From: Nakamurella multipartita DSM 44233
GTDB taxonomy: Bacteria > Actinomycetota > Actinomycetes > Mycobacteriales > Nakamurellaceae
Reading direction: 5' to 3'
Assembly (NCBI RefSeq): GCF_000024365.1
Contig: NC_013235.1
Coordinates: 2,976,001-3,040,000 of the forward strand
Length of the DNA stretch: 64,000 bases
The notes under the pieces were generated by a model, which was not told where the DNA came from, ran no database searches, and saw nothing but the letters and a program-made list of their open reading frames with translations. Numbering within the stretch: the stretch's first letter is position 1; each line of letters begins with the position of its first letter. Made by a program: the position numbers and the translations under genes. Positions 16,934 through 25,438 of the stretch are shown piece by piece.

Positions 16934-17254
16934 ATGGCGACCTACGACATCCGACCCGTCGATGGCGCGATGCCGAGCAACCCAGCGTTCGACGAGAGGG
17001 CCGCCTGTCGCGGCCTGGACACCGAGTTCTGGTTCTCGTCCAACGCCGCGGCCCGCGAGTTCGCCGTCGAGACCTGCATCGACTGCCCGATTCGGCGCGG
17101 GTGTGAGCAGTACGGCATCGCGTCGCGGCAAACCGGCATCTGGGGTGGATCGGTCCTGGACCGGGGGCGGCCGGAAGGTGCCGCCCGGGGTTGGCGAAAT
17201 CCGTATCCGGTCGTGCCCGCAGGCCCTCGGCGACGCCAGCCGGTACCTGCATGA
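16934..17254 (+). CDS. WhiB-family iron-sulfur transcription factor
   Basis: 106 residues. The four cluster-binding cysteines are in WhiB order: C25, C48, C51, C57 (AACRGLD, then TCIDCPIRRGC), followed by the turn GIWGG at 68-72 and a basic stretch. ATG 16934 is chosen because GGAGG at 16921-16925 is well spaced; a GTG at 16925 is less likely. WhiB proteins carry a [4Fe-4S] cluster and act with sigma factors to switch promoters on or off. It shares a 4-base overlap with the macrodomain gene. It is a natural candidate regulator of the element's repeated promoter motif, which is inference. Confidence 0.9.
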   Translation: MATYDIRPVDGAMPSNPAFDERAACRGLDTEFWFSSNAAAREFAVETCIDCPIRRGCEQYGIASRQTGIWGGSVLDRGRPEGAARGWRNPYPVVPAGPRRRQPVPA

Positions 17255-17742
17255 GTACCGACCTCCCAATCGGCAACGGCAACGTGGTCGAGCGGTCGGG
17301 TGACCTGTTCCGGTCCGGCGCCGACGCCATCGCTCACGGTGTCAACACCTTCGGGCTGATGGGCGCCGGAGTCGCGCTCGGTGCCCGAACCAGGTTCCCG
17401 CAGGCCTATCGCGAGTATCGGGGCTGGTGCCGCACCGGCCGCCTCCTTCCTGGCGGGGCGCACATCTGGGTGCCGCCGGCCGGTGCCGATCTGCCGATCC
17501 TGGTCAATCTCGCCTCGCAGGACCGGCCCGGCCCGCATGCCCGGCTGGACTGGATGACCGAGGCACTGCATGCAGCCGAGCGAACACTCGTAGAACTCTC
17601 CGATCGACGGCCGGGCTGGAGGCTTGCGCTCCCGCGGATAGGTTGCGGCATCGGTGGCCTGGACTGGTCGCAGGTCTGTCCGGTTCTCGACGCCTTCGCC
17701 GGCCGTGTCCCCTTCACTGTCGAGGTGTGGACACCGGGCTGA
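17251..17742 (+). CDS. Macrodomain (ADP-ribose-binding) protein
   Basis: 163 residues, start overlapping the whiB stop (ATGA 17251-17254). The macrodomain is nearly the whole protein: GDLF at 17-20, the ribose loop AIAHGVNTFGLMGAGVALG at 27-45, and a second phosphate-binding loop with PRIGCGIGGLDW near 130-142. The Asn and Gly residues that bind ADP-ribose are kept. Macrodomains remove or read ADP-ribose on proteins, nucleic acids or metabolites. DarG-type antitoxins use the same fold, but no DarT toxin is beside it. Pairing with WhiB is unusual. Confidence 0.88.
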   Translation: MSTDLPIGNGNVVERSGDLFRSGADAIAHGVNTFGLMGAGVALGARTRFPQAYREYRGWCRTGRLLPGGAHIWVPPAGADLPILVNLASQDRPGPHARLDWMTEALHAAERTLVELSDRRPGWRLALPRIGCGIGGLDWSQVCPVLDAFAGRVPFTVEVWTPG

Positions 17743-17763
17743 GCGCCTCGCCGGCATGGTCCC

Positions 17764-17784
17764 CGCATCGGGACTCCCGATGCG
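17764..17784 (+). terminator. Hairpin after whiB-macrodomain genes
   Basis: Perfect 9-bp stem CGCATCGGG-ACT-CCCGATGCG starting 22 nt after the macrodomain stop, between convergent genes. No T tract. Confidence 0.55.
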
Positions 17785-17889
17785 ACATGGGCCCCTCCGT
17801 AACGGCCGAGGCGCTCTGCCTGGCATCGTGGCCAGGAACCGCGGTTGCGAGCAGGAACCGTCTCCCGAACGAGACCACCTGTTCTCCGC

Positions 17890-18690
17890 TCAGGACTTGG
17901 AGAGGTCGCCGCCGATCAGGACGAATCGGTTCGGCCCGTCGCGGTGGATGAGCGGATGGCTGCTGATCTTCCTCATGTTCGCGGACATCTCGGTGTATCC
18001 GGCGACGCGGAGCGCGTCGATCATCTCCTGGCGGGTGAGGTCGCGACCGGCGGCGACTGCGACCAAGGCACGGTATCGGGCCGGCGGGGCGAGGCCTTCT
18101 GGCGCACGCCATAGACCCCGATCGTCTCGGGTCGCACCGATAGCACGGAGCGCGCTGGCGAGCTGCTGGCTCGCGATGAGCGGACGGGATCGGGCGCGTC
18201 GGGCCCGCGTGACGGCTTGGTGCAGCGTGCTCATTCGGAGCGGGCCGACGGCGGCAAGAATTCGGCCGGCGACCCAGGCGGCCGCGCGATCGGATCGCGA
18301 GGACATGGGCGCCGCCGTGGCCGGAGGAAATGTCGGCTGGGCCCTTGGGGGGCGTGGAGCTGCCAAGCCGAATGTGCCCACGGCGCGGACTCGACCGAGG
18401 TGGTCCTCGCCCGTGCGGGTACGTCGGGCCAGCTCAGTGACCAACTCGATGGGAAGTGGGTGCCGCGACCCGGCGGCGGCGAGCATCTTCGACCAAATAT
18501 TCAAGGTCACGGTGCTGACCCCGTGACGGGCGGCGACGACCGCCACGGGATCGGCGGGAAGCCCAGCGAGGCCGAGGCAATCGAGCATCGCACGGACTCG
18601 ATCGGTGCGCAGGGGCCCGAAGACGCGGTAGGCGAGCTGCGACAAGACCACCGGCGGCGTCGTGCCGGGCAGCGGAACCCCGTCGCGCAT
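17890..18690 (-). CDS. Hypothetical protein, probable winged-helix DNA-binding domains
   Basis: 266 residues. Start ATG at 18690 is preferred: TACGGT lies 7 nt upstream, a SigA-type -10 for a leaderless mRNA; an in-frame ATG at 18729 is the alternative. The protein shows several short helix-turn-helix-like units: ARHGVSTVTLNIWSKML near 45-62, and a C-terminal wHTH-like part (LTRQEMIDALRVAGY, then SHPLIHRDGPNRFVLIGG) resembling small replication- or sigma-associated domains. It is monocistronic and convergent with the macrodomain gene. Regulator is the best guess. Confidence 0.65.
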   Translation of the reverse strand: MRDGVPLPGTTPPVVLSQLAYRVFGPLRTDRVRAMLDCLGLAGLPADPVAVVAARHGVSTVTLNIWSKMLAAAGSRHPLPIELVTELARRTRTGEDHLGRVRAVGTFGLAAPRPPRAQPTFPPATAAPMSSRSDRAAAWVAGRILAAVGPLRMSTLHQAVTRARRARSRPLIASQQLASALRAIGATRDDRGLWRAPEGLAPPARYRALVAVAAGRDLTRQEMIDALRVAGYTEMSANMRKISSHPLIHRDGPNRFVLIGGDLSKS

Positions 18691-18791
18691 GGGAGCCACC
18701 GTAGAGCCTTCGTTCGTTTGCGCGACCATTGGCCGGGAATCCGACTTGCTTGATCAGCTCGCTCGTCTTGGCCGGCCAGCTCTGCCAACGC

Positions 18792-19121
18792 TCAGGACGT
18801 CTGCTGCCGCATCGTTCGATAAGCCTCGGCGTCGTCGGCGATCTCGCCGCGCAACTGGCCCTGGCGCACGTCGGTCCAGGACGCCTTGCGGAGCATCCGG
18901 GCCGGCACGAGGTGCTCCTGATGCAGGAAGTCGCCGTATTGAAGCTTGACCTGGTACCGCACGGCGCCCAGCCACCCGACGCTGGAGAGCACCCAGGCGT
19001 CGAGCATGCCGACGACCTGAATGGACAGCTCGGCCAGAATCGTGACGTTCGGCCGTCGGAAGTGCGGTGGTCGCCCGTACAGTGCCGCCAGGTCGATCAG
19101 GACGAGTTCGGGTGGTTTCAC
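18792..19121 (-). CDS. Hypothetical protein, start uncertain
   Basis: 109 residues from GTG 19121; the frame is open back to ATG 19214. Upstream of 19121 lie TTGACT and the inverted repeat CCAAC-CTTCAC-GTTGG (about 19156-19172), which look like a promoter with an operator rather than coding DNA. The core reads as an alpha/beta protein (ELVLIDLAALYG, then QVKLQYGDFLHQEHL). No family recognised. Confidence 0.5.
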   Translation of the reverse strand: MKPPELVLIDLAALYGRPPHFRRPNVTILAELSIQVVGMLDAWVLSSVGWLGAVRYQVKLQYGDFLHQEHLVPARMLRKASWTDVRQGQLRGEIADDAEAYRTMRQQTS

Positions 19122-19254
19122 CGGCCTGATGATGTCTGTGGTCGTCGGGGTGCCTGACCAACGTGAAGGTTGGGCAGGAGTCAACACTGATCGATCATAC
19201 GTTCGACAGCACATGTGGGGCGCCGTTCGTGGTCACCCCCCGGCGAGTGGCCGC

Positions 19255-19952
19255 TCAAGCCCCGCGCGGATGATGCTGTTCCGAGTCGGCCGTGAGGTCG
19301 CGGAGGAACTCCATCGTGTCGGCCGCGCCGTCGGGACCCATCGCCAGGAGGTCGTCCATTGCGCCCGCCGAGATGCTCACGCCCGGGATGCCGCTGGGAT
19401 AGTGCTCTTGACTCATCGCCTCCTTGGTCCGCTGCTCCGCCCATGCCATGAGGTGGGACGGCCCGGCGTCACTGTCCCATTCGAACACCAGGTCCGGGCG
19501 CTGGAGAACCGTGGAGGCCAGTGCGTGAGGCCGGCGTTGATCGCCTGCACCGACCACGCCGGCACCACCTCGGACTGCAGCAGGCAGTTGCCGGACAGGT
19601 GTGCCGCGAACTCGGCGGACTCCGTTTCGCAGAGGGTGTCCGCGGCCGGCGACAAGTATTCGGCGATGGTGCGCGGAAGCAGTGCCCGCGGCTCGATGAC
19701 GCGATGGAGGCTCAGGTCCGGCGCCCACTCGAATGCACACAACGGATCGGCGTCACCGCTACGACCGTCACCACGATCGCTCGGCGGGTCCAGGGCCAAC
19801 GTCCATGGCCGTGGGTCTTCGCCGCCCTCGACCTCATCGACGTTGATGGCCACCCAGTCCTGGGCCCACGGGTCAGATTGTGAAATCTGGTCGCAGTGCC
19901 ATTTCACTCGGCCGTTGATGGGAAGCCCGGCGATCAGCAGGCTGGAAGGCAT
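19255..19952 (-). pseudogene. Hypothetical gene split by a frameshift near 19520
   Basis: Starting at ATG 19952 a sensible protein runs for about 143 codons (IAGLPINGRVKWHCDQ through PAWSVQAINAGL). It then turns into Arg/Ser-rich nonsense until a stop at 19413. In the neighbouring frame the stretch from about 19520 to 19255 is sensible (TVLQRPDLVFEWDSDAG, AWAEQRTKEAMSQEHYP, ending EQHHPRGA). A single-base change would join them into one protein of about 232 residues. An element promoter motif lies 33 nt upstream of the start. Confidence 0.6.
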
Positions 19953-19984
19953 GGACTCGTCTTCGTTGTCTCGGTCATAACCTG

Positions 19985-19998
19985 CTCTATGCGCGGCC
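19985..19998 (-). promoter_or_regulatory. Element promoter motif (GGCCGCGCATAGAG on minus strand)
   Basis: Six nt downstream lies an ATG (19978) opening a 14-codon frame that overlaps the start of the frameshifted gene at 19952; the gene itself would have a 26-nt leader. Confidence 0.5.
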
Positions 19999-20076
19999 TC
20001 CCGAGTTCAGCCGCACGGCCGACGACCAACCGGACTGCGCGGTCGGTCAGCCACGCTTGTTTGGGCGCTGCCGGGG

Positions 20077-20763
20077 TCAGGTTTTGGTGAATCCGGCGTC
20101 GCGCAGGGCGCGCTCCGCCTGACGCGCGGACCTGCCCCGCGTGAGGAAGTCGGCGTCCTGCCCATCCCGGATCCGGTTGACGGTCTCCGTCAGGTCGGCC
20201 AGCTGCTGCGCCACCACCTCGAGCTTGCCGTCGTCGCGAATTGCCGGATCCTGCCAAACCCGGTTCGGGTAGTGGCCTTCGCCGTAGAAGTAGCAGACGT
20301 TTCCCCAGGTCATAGGCTGTCCCTCCCAAGTCATGCTGGAGGGTTCATCCTTCACCCGCTTGTACTCGTCCTCAGGCAACGAGGAGGAGTAAGCCTGGTC
20401 GACTGCTCGCATCACGCGAACGAGTTGTCGAACTTGTCCGGATGGCATCGGTGCCGGCGGAAAGTGCGCATCGGACGCTGCCGCGGCAGCTTCGTGAATC
20501 CGATCCCAATCGGCCGCAGACTGCCGGGATTCACCGCTGAAAACCCGCTCTCGTGGACGGCTGGAACTTGGGTGGGTCTTCTCCACATGTGCTTGGACCA
20601 GTTGCCGCCGGACGTCGGGGTGGGCACGCTGAACCTGCGCCAGGACCGCATCCGGTACCGGGCATCGCCGCCAGAAGGCGATCAGCTGTTCAGCGCACAC
20701 GGGTTCCGGCGGGTAGGCATACGTGCCGTCTGCGTTGTACTCATCCCACTCCGACTCGGGCAT
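20077..20763 (-). CDS. Hypothetical 228-residue acidic/charged protein
   Basis: Begins MPESEWDEYNADGTYAYPPE and contains two helical regions, about 20-60 and 85-145, then an aromatic segment (TWGNVCYFYGEGHYP) and a C-terminal coiled helix (VVAQQLADLTETVNRI). CCTAGACAG about 30 nt upstream of the ATG could be a -10 region. The 130-nt gap between it and the TrbL-like gene holds nothing recognisable. Its base composition is a little lower in GC than its neighbours. Function unknown. Confidence 0.65.
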   Translation of the reverse strand: MPESEWDEYNADGTYAYPPEPVCAEQLIAFWRRCPVPDAVLAQVQRAHPDVRRQLVQAHVEKTHPSSSRPRERVFSGESRQSAADWDRIHEAAAAASDAHFPPAPMPSGQVRQLVRVMRAVDQAYSSSLPEDEYKRVKDEPSSMTWEGQPMTWGNVCYFYGEGHYPNRVWQDPAIRDDGKLEVVAQQLADLTETVNRIRDGQDADFLTRGRSARQAERALRDAGFTKT

Positions 20764-20895
20764 GAGGCAATCATCGGCGCCACTGTCTAGGACTGCGCAC
20801 TCGCCCCCCAGTAGTCGCAGCTCGCCGGGCGCTCGGGTGTTCTGGTCAAATCGGCCATCTGCGGTTCGGGGCTGATCAAAGTTGTTAGTTAGATG

Positions 20896-23800
20896 TCATA
20901 CGGCCTCCGATCTGCTTCCGCCGTCGTTCTCGGCCAAAGGATCGGTCCCAAGCAATTGCATCTCGAAGGGCCCGTGACCCAAGTCAGTTCGCCGTCGAGG
21001 CGTGGGCGAGGTCGGGCTCCGATGGGTCGTACGTGCACGGCCCGGTTCGCTCGACGCTCCGGCAGCTCGACTCGCCCGTGCTTGGGAGCCGCCGCTAGGT
21101 TCTGATTCGGATCGTGGCCTTGCCTCGGGCTCGTCTGCTTTCGCTGCCCTCTGCCTCGACCCGGCATCCACACTCGCGCCATTCACGATCGCCTGAGCCG
21201 CACCCGAGGGCGTCGGCGGAACCTTCGGGGGTGCGCCACCGCCGGCGGTGCTGGAGGCGATGTTCTTGCGGTATTCGCGGACTCGGTTGCGCAGGGCGAA
21301 GCCGGCGGCGGCGGTCACGGCCGTCGCGACCGGTGAGGCGAGCGCGACCCCGCCCACGCCGGCGACCGCGGTGCCGAGGGTCTGGGCTGCGGCGACCACG
21401 GACAGCGCGGGTAGGCCGAGGACGGGCATGGCCGCCACGGTGCCGAGGGCAATCTTGCCCTTGTGCCGCCACGCGGTGCGTCCGACGGCGGCGGCGCGTC
21501 CGGCGATCGCGGACCAGGCGGCGGCGCGGCGTGCTGCCCGTACCGCCTGGGGTGTCGCGGTTGATTCGGTCGGTGGGTCGGCGCTGCGGCCGTTTTTCCC
21601 CGGAGCCGGCGTGTTCCCCGGCGTGGGCTGCTCGACGGCAACGCCGGGATCGGCCGGGTCAGGGCGCCCCGGGTCTGTCGGCGGTTCCGGGGCGGTGGCG
21701 GGCTGGGGGAGCGGCTGACCTTGGGGCTCGGGGTGCGGGTCACCGCCGACGGCCCCGGCCGAGGTCCCCGAGACGTCGGCGGGCCGGCTGGAGGATGCTT
21801 CGTCCGCCGATGGAGTGGTGCCGAGGGCACCCGATGGGCTGAGGTTGACCTTGTCGCTGGGTCCGCGCCGCTGGCCGTGCGACTCGGACTCCTCCTGCGG
21901 GCCGCGACCCGAGTGGCCGCGCCGACCACGCCGCCACGCTCCGGCGGCGAAGTCGCTGAGCAGGCCGCGACCGCGATGACCGAGCCGGTCGAACCCGACC
22001 GCGGCGGCGGCACCGATCCCGCCGATCGCCCCTGCCCACGCCAGCGCGCCGGACGGTTTGAACGGCGACGGCACCTTGAGCAGGTGCTTGAACAGCATGT
22101 GCAGGACGATCACGGCGATGATCGGCGACAGACCCGCCCAGACGATCGCCATGAACGAGCCCTGGCCGAAGATGCCGGACCCGACCGAGGACAGGAACAG
22201 GGTCACCAGGTTGATCAGGTTGAACAGCATGGTGATCCCAAAGACGAAGACCGTCAGGCCCAGGAAGTACTTAGCGAACTGGGTGAGCCGGCTCGCCCGC
22301 CCGGGGCTGCTGATCCACAGACTGAGCAGGGCGGCGAGGAACAGCAGGGCGAGCATCACCATCATGGCGACCTTCGCGACGATGATGCCCAAGGACATTC
22401 CGCCGTAGACGATCATCATGACCAGCGACGAGACCACGTAGGTCACGGTGGTGACCATCGCGTCCGCGGTCAGGTTGCCGTGCCAGGACAACAGGAAGTC
22501 GGAGATGCCGTGTTGCCCGGTGGCCGAGGCTTCGGCGTTGATGAACATCGGGTCGTCTTCGACGTTGAACGTGTCGTCGAGGCCGGAGGATCCGTAGTCG
22601 GCTGCGGTCCACCACTTTTGGCAGGCGTCCGGGGTGATCGGGTCGGTCCCGGCGGCGGTTGTGTTCGTGCTGTCGCTGTCGGTTCCGCCGGACTCACCGC
22701 CCAGCCTGAAGGTGGTCCAGTCGTTCGGCGCCTGGTTGTTGACGGTGAAGGCGCTGCCGTTCCAGTTGCATGCCGCCCAGGCGATCATCGTCTGGTCGAG
22801 CTGCCGGTCGGATGCGGCGGATCCGACGAAGACGGCGCCGCCCGGGGTGGGCATCCCGGCGCCGGCCAGCTGGGACAGGTACATCTGCCCGGGGAGCCGG
22901 TCACCGGGGTCGGTGTTGTTCAGGCGGGCTTCGAGCAGCCGGCAGAACACCCGGGCGGTGTTGGAGTTGGTCTCGTCCTGGCCGAACTGCACTCGGGCCC
23001 AGGCGGTGAGCCCGGTCTGTTCCCACATCTTGGACACGGTCAGTGGCACGGTCGCGGACAGTTGACGGATCCGGCTTGTGCCGAACGTCGCCGCGTACTC
23101 GTCGTGGAGCCGGCTCAGCATCTTGGCGCACGTCACGTTGACCCCGTCGTCGCTGAGCGCGGCCAGGTTCGACGGTGGGTCGGTGTCGGCGAAGCTGTTG
23201 GACAGGCTGCCGGCGACGGCGTTGACGCCCATGTTCACCTTGGTGGCCATCCACCAGGGGCTGCCGGTCCCTGGTGTGTTGTCGGTGGAGCGGGTGGCGC
23301 CCCACAGCATGACGGCGGTGAGGGAGAGCACCACGACGGGTCGGGCCATTGTCTTGAACGCGCCGGCGATGCTGCGCCGGCGGTAGGCCTGCCACAGGGT
23401 GGCCGCGATGGCCGCGGTGAAGATCGCCGGCAGCAATGCGCTGGCCGAGAAGATGGCGTTTCCGAACGACGCGGCCAGGCTGTCGGCCTTGAACCCGGCG
23501 TCGTCGAGGGGGCAGAACTCGGTGGCGGAGCTGGTCATGCTGGCCGCGACGTTCCACATCGAGTTGCCGGCGGAGAGCATGTTGGAGAAGACCAGGCGGC
23601 GCTGGATCTTGTCGTAGATGTCGGAGAAGAAATCGGCGTCCAGCCGGTCGTGGAGGGTGGACGCCACATCGGACCAACGGGACAGGGGCAGGTAGGACTG
23701 CGCCCTGACCGTTGTGGCAGCCGATCCACCGTTCACGTCCTGACCGCACGAGTCCTTCCCACCGTTCACCCAGGTACCGGCCGGGCTGTCCGGGACCACC

Positions 23801-23976
23801 GGCGCCTGCCGGGCCGCGGACGTTTGAGAACCGGGACTTCCGGCTGCTGCGGCTACGCCGGTTCCGAGGAGGGCGATGCCTACGCCGAGTAGGACGGCGA
23901 CCAGCAGCCTGGCGATGACCGGGGCGTGGAGGCTTGTCGCCGGCGGATCGTCGGATGGCGGTTGTCGTGTCGGCAC
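20896..23976 (-). CDS. TrbL/VirB6-like integral membrane conjugation protein
   Basis: 1026 residues. GTG 23976 is taken as start because it lies 15 nt after the preceding gene's stop and directly precedes the first hydrophobic segment (about 27-48); the open frame upstream overlaps another gene in poor composition. An outer, Cys-containing domain is followed by helices near 155-215, a second outer domain rich in Asn/Thr/Asp, then five to six closely spaced helices at about 490-640 (GGMSLGIIVAKVAMMVMLALL and following). The last 385 residues are an Ala/Pro/Arg/Ser-rich tail with one more hydrophobic stretch near 850-885. VirB6/TrbL proteins form the inner-membrane channel of type IV secretion. 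The long tail is unusual. Confidence 0.8.
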   Translation of the reverse strand: MPTRQPPSDDPPATSLHAPVIARLLVAVLLGVGIALLGTGVAAAAGSPGSQTSAARQAPVVPDSPAGTWVNGGKDSCGQDVNGGSAATTVRAQSYLPLSRWSDVASTLHDRLDADFFSDIYDKIQRRLVFSNMLSAGNSMWNVAASMTSSATEFCPLDDAGFKADSLAASFGNAIFSASALLPAIFTAAIAATLWQAYRRRSIAGAFKTMARPVVVLSLTAVMLWGATRSTDNTPGTGSPWWMATKVNMGVNAVAGSLSNSFADTDPPSNLAALSDDGVNVTCAKMLSRLHDEYAATFGTSRIRQLSATVPLTVSKMWEQTGLTAWARVQFGQDETNSNTARVFCRLLEARLNNTDPGDRLPGQMYLSQLAGAGMPTPGGAVFVGSAASDRQLDQTMIAWAACNWNGSAFTVNNQAPNDWTTFRLGGESGGTDSDSTNTTAAGTDPITPDACQKWWTAADYGSSGLDDTFNVEDDPMFINAEASATGQHGISDFLLSWHGNLTADAMVTTVTYVVSSLVMMIVYGGMSLGIIVAKVAMMVMLALLFLAALLSLWISSPGRASRLTQFAKYFLGLTVFVFGITMLFNLINLVTLFLSSVGSGIFGQGSFMAIVWAGLSPIIAVIVLHMLFKHLLKVPSPFKPSGALAWAGAIGGIGAAAAVGFDRLGHRGRGLLSDFAAGAWRRGRRGHSGRGPQEESESHGQRRGPSDKVNLSPSGALGTTPSADEASSSRPADVSGTSAGAVGGDPHPEPQGQPLPQPATAPEPPTDPGRPDPADPGVAVEQPTPGNTPAPGKNGRSADPPTESTATPQAVRAARRAAAWSAIAGRAAAVGRTAWRHKGKIALGTVAAMPVLGLPALSVVAAAQTLGTAVAGVGGVALASPVATAVTAAAGFALRNRVREYRKNIASSTAGGGAPPKVPPTPSGAAQAIVNGASVDAGSRQRAAKADEPEARPRSESEPSGGSQARASRAAGASSEPGRARTTHRSPTSPTPRRRTDLGHGPFEMQLLGTDPLAENDGGSRSEAV

Positions 23977-23990
23977 GAGAGTCCCGGTCG

Positions 23991-24602
23991 TCAGGGCAGA
24001 TCGAAGAGGCTGAGGGACCGGCTGCGGTGGCGCAGTCGCTTCCGAAGTCGATTGGTCACTTGCCGCGGACGGTCTCGGCGGTCCCGCACCCGGCTCACCC
24101 GGCCCGCAGCCGGAGCGGCTTCCTCGGCTGCGCTGAGCGTCGCCGCCGGGCGATGGGGGTGCGGCAGCGGGGAGAAGACTTCCGCGGCATCCACTTCGGC
24201 TCGGACCACGTGTACTGAGGACGGGATGATCCGGAAGTAGCCGGTGGCCAACGGGTTGACGGGCCTTCCGCCGCAGAGGAACTGGTCGATGGGCTCCTCG
24301 TACCGATGCTTGATCGACTGCCACATCGGGACCCGCAGGCCGTCACGTGTCCGGTGCTCGACCAGCCACAGGGCCGCGGCCACACAAATCAAGGGGATCA
24401 GCATCGCCCAGTAGTCGACGAAGACGGCCGCGAAGACCGTGGGCACGATCGACACAGCCAGTCCCATCAGGATGATCACCAGTTTACGCAGCGGCATCTC
24501 GAAACCCTGGATGACAGTCTGCCGATTCCGGGAGCCGTCGCGGGTGTACTTGGTCAGGACGAACATCGGGGGTGCGTTGGTCTGCGGCGGCTCTCGGGTC
24601 AC
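23991..24602 (-). CDS. VirB3/PrgI-like membrane protein
   Basis: 203 residues from GTG 24602 with GAGGAG just upstream. Two adjacent hydrophobic helices at about 38-60 and 63-82 (RKLVIILMGLAVSIVP, then WAMLIPLICVAAALWLVEH) follow a short cytoplasmic start, and a basic tail follows. This is the topology of VirB3/PrgI proteins, small partners of VirB4 in Gram-positive conjugation systems. Position between a VirB2-like and a TrbL-like gene supports the call. Confidence 0.6.
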   Translation of the reverse strand: MTREPPQTNAPPMFVLTKYTRDGSRNRQTVIQGFEMPLRKLVIILMGLAVSIVPTVFAAVFVDYWAMLIPLICVAAALWLVEHRTRDGLRVPMWQSIKHRYEEPIDQFLCGGRPVNPLATGYFRIIPSSVHVVRAEVDAAEVFSPLPHPHRPAATLSAAEEAAPAAGRVSRVRDRRDRPRQVTNRLRKRLRHRSRSLSLFDLP

Positions 24603-24612
24603 CTGTGTCTCC

Positions 24613-24909
24613 TCACACGCCGGTGCTGCGACGGATCAGCGAGATCGCCGCGTTGATCACCAGGTCGATCATCCAGAGCAGGATCGGGACGACGACTTTC
24701 GGCGCGGCCAGGAACGCGCCGATCATCAGAGGCGTGAAAATGGACGAGACGCCACCTCCGCCGCCGCGGCGCTTGTCCCACAGCAGCTTTAGGAGTGCCG
24801 CGACGACGACGATGACCCCGGCGGCGGTCAGCAGCACCCACAGTCCGCCCGGAACGTTGAGCGCGTTGATCAGGTCGTTCCAGCCGCCACGCAGATTGAC
24901 GGTGTCCAT
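24613..24909 (-). CDS. Small two-helix membrane protein, VirB2/pilin-like candidate
   Basis: 98 residues, ATG 24909 with GGGAGG nearby upstream. Two hydrophobic helices (about 21-43 and 62-90) are separated by a basic Gly-rich loop (DKRRGGGGG). Size, topology and place just before VirB3-, VirB6-like genes resemble VirB2/TrbC-type subunits, but there is no diagnostic motif and the cytoplasmic basic loop would also suit a channel accessory protein. Confidence 0.55.
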   Translation of the reverse strand: MDTVNLRGGWNDLINALNVPGGLWVLLTAAGVIVVVAALLKLLWDKRRGGGGGVSSIFTPLMIGAFLAAPKVVVPILLWMIDLVINAAISLIRRSTGV

Positions 24910-24985
24910 AGCCTCCCGATCTCCTCGACGTCTGCCGCGGATCAGTCGCAAACGATGCCGTGCGCCGCCTCGGGCCGGGTTTCGT

Positions 24986-25438
24986 TCAGGACGCGGCCGA
25001 GATGCGTTGACGGCCAGCCAGACGCTGCACGGCCAGGTCTCGGCTCAGCGCGTAGCGCGCGGCCGCCGGTAGGTTGGGCGATCCGTGGGCGGCCACTCTG
25101 ACCGCCGGGTTCGGGTCGGCGGCGGCGATGGTCAGCACTGTTCGACCGCCTCGGTTGACCGTGTCGTGGCGGACGCGGACCGGACGGTCGACGGACATCA
25201 ACTCGGCGACAGCCGACGCGGGCAGGTCCGGATCTCGGCTCGCGTCGGCGACGGCCACCACATCCACCTCCTCGGCCGAACAAGAGTCGCCCGGTGAAGA
25301 CGTGGGCTGCGCGAACTCCGTTCCGTGGCCGTCGGAGGACGGGGGCTGGTTGCTCAGGCTGAGCCGGGCGGTCGAACGGGTGGCCGGCGCGAACTGGCCG
25401 CCGGTCGGCTCACCCCGGGGACGCCGCGGCGGGCTCAT
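24986..25438 (-). CDS. LRV/HEAT-repeat protein with N-terminal PTGGQFA motif
   Basis: 150 residues. The start (ATG 25438) overlaps the upstream stop. Residues 8-18 hold GEPTGGQFAPA, a motif also found at the start of the upstream gene. From about residue 60 come LRV-type repeats: DPDLPASAVAELM, DRPVRVRHDTV, DPNPAVRVAAHGSPNLP, DLAVQRLAGRQ. These are short helical repeats with Asp-Pro turns, as in the proteins at 3804 and 14609. The fold suggests a binding scaffold. Function unknown. Confidence 0.7.
   Translation of the reverse strand: MSPPRRPRGEPTGGQFAPATRSTARLSLSNQPPSSDGHGTEFAQPTSSPGDSCSAEEVDVVAVADASRDPDLPASAVAELMSVDRPVRVRHDTVNRGGRTVLTIAAADPNPAVRVAAHGSPNLPAAARYALSRDLAVQRLAGRQRISAAS

Noticed and set aside
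17251..17742. DarTG toxin-antitoxin system
   Set aside because: The macrodomain is present but no DarT-like ADP-ribosyltransferase is encoded nearby; the neighbour is WhiB.
21721..23892. Long open frame on the plus strand (over 700 codons) opposite the TrbL-like gene
   Set aside because: His/Gly/Asp/Gln-rich composition typical of the antisense of a GC-rich gene; no start site, no domain, and the minus-strand frame has clear membrane helices.
23977..24324. N-terminal extension of the TrbL-like protein
   Set aside because: It overlaps the VirB3-like gene and is Pro/Ser/Arg-rich without a ribosome site; GTG 23976 fits the gap and the first hydrophobic helix better.
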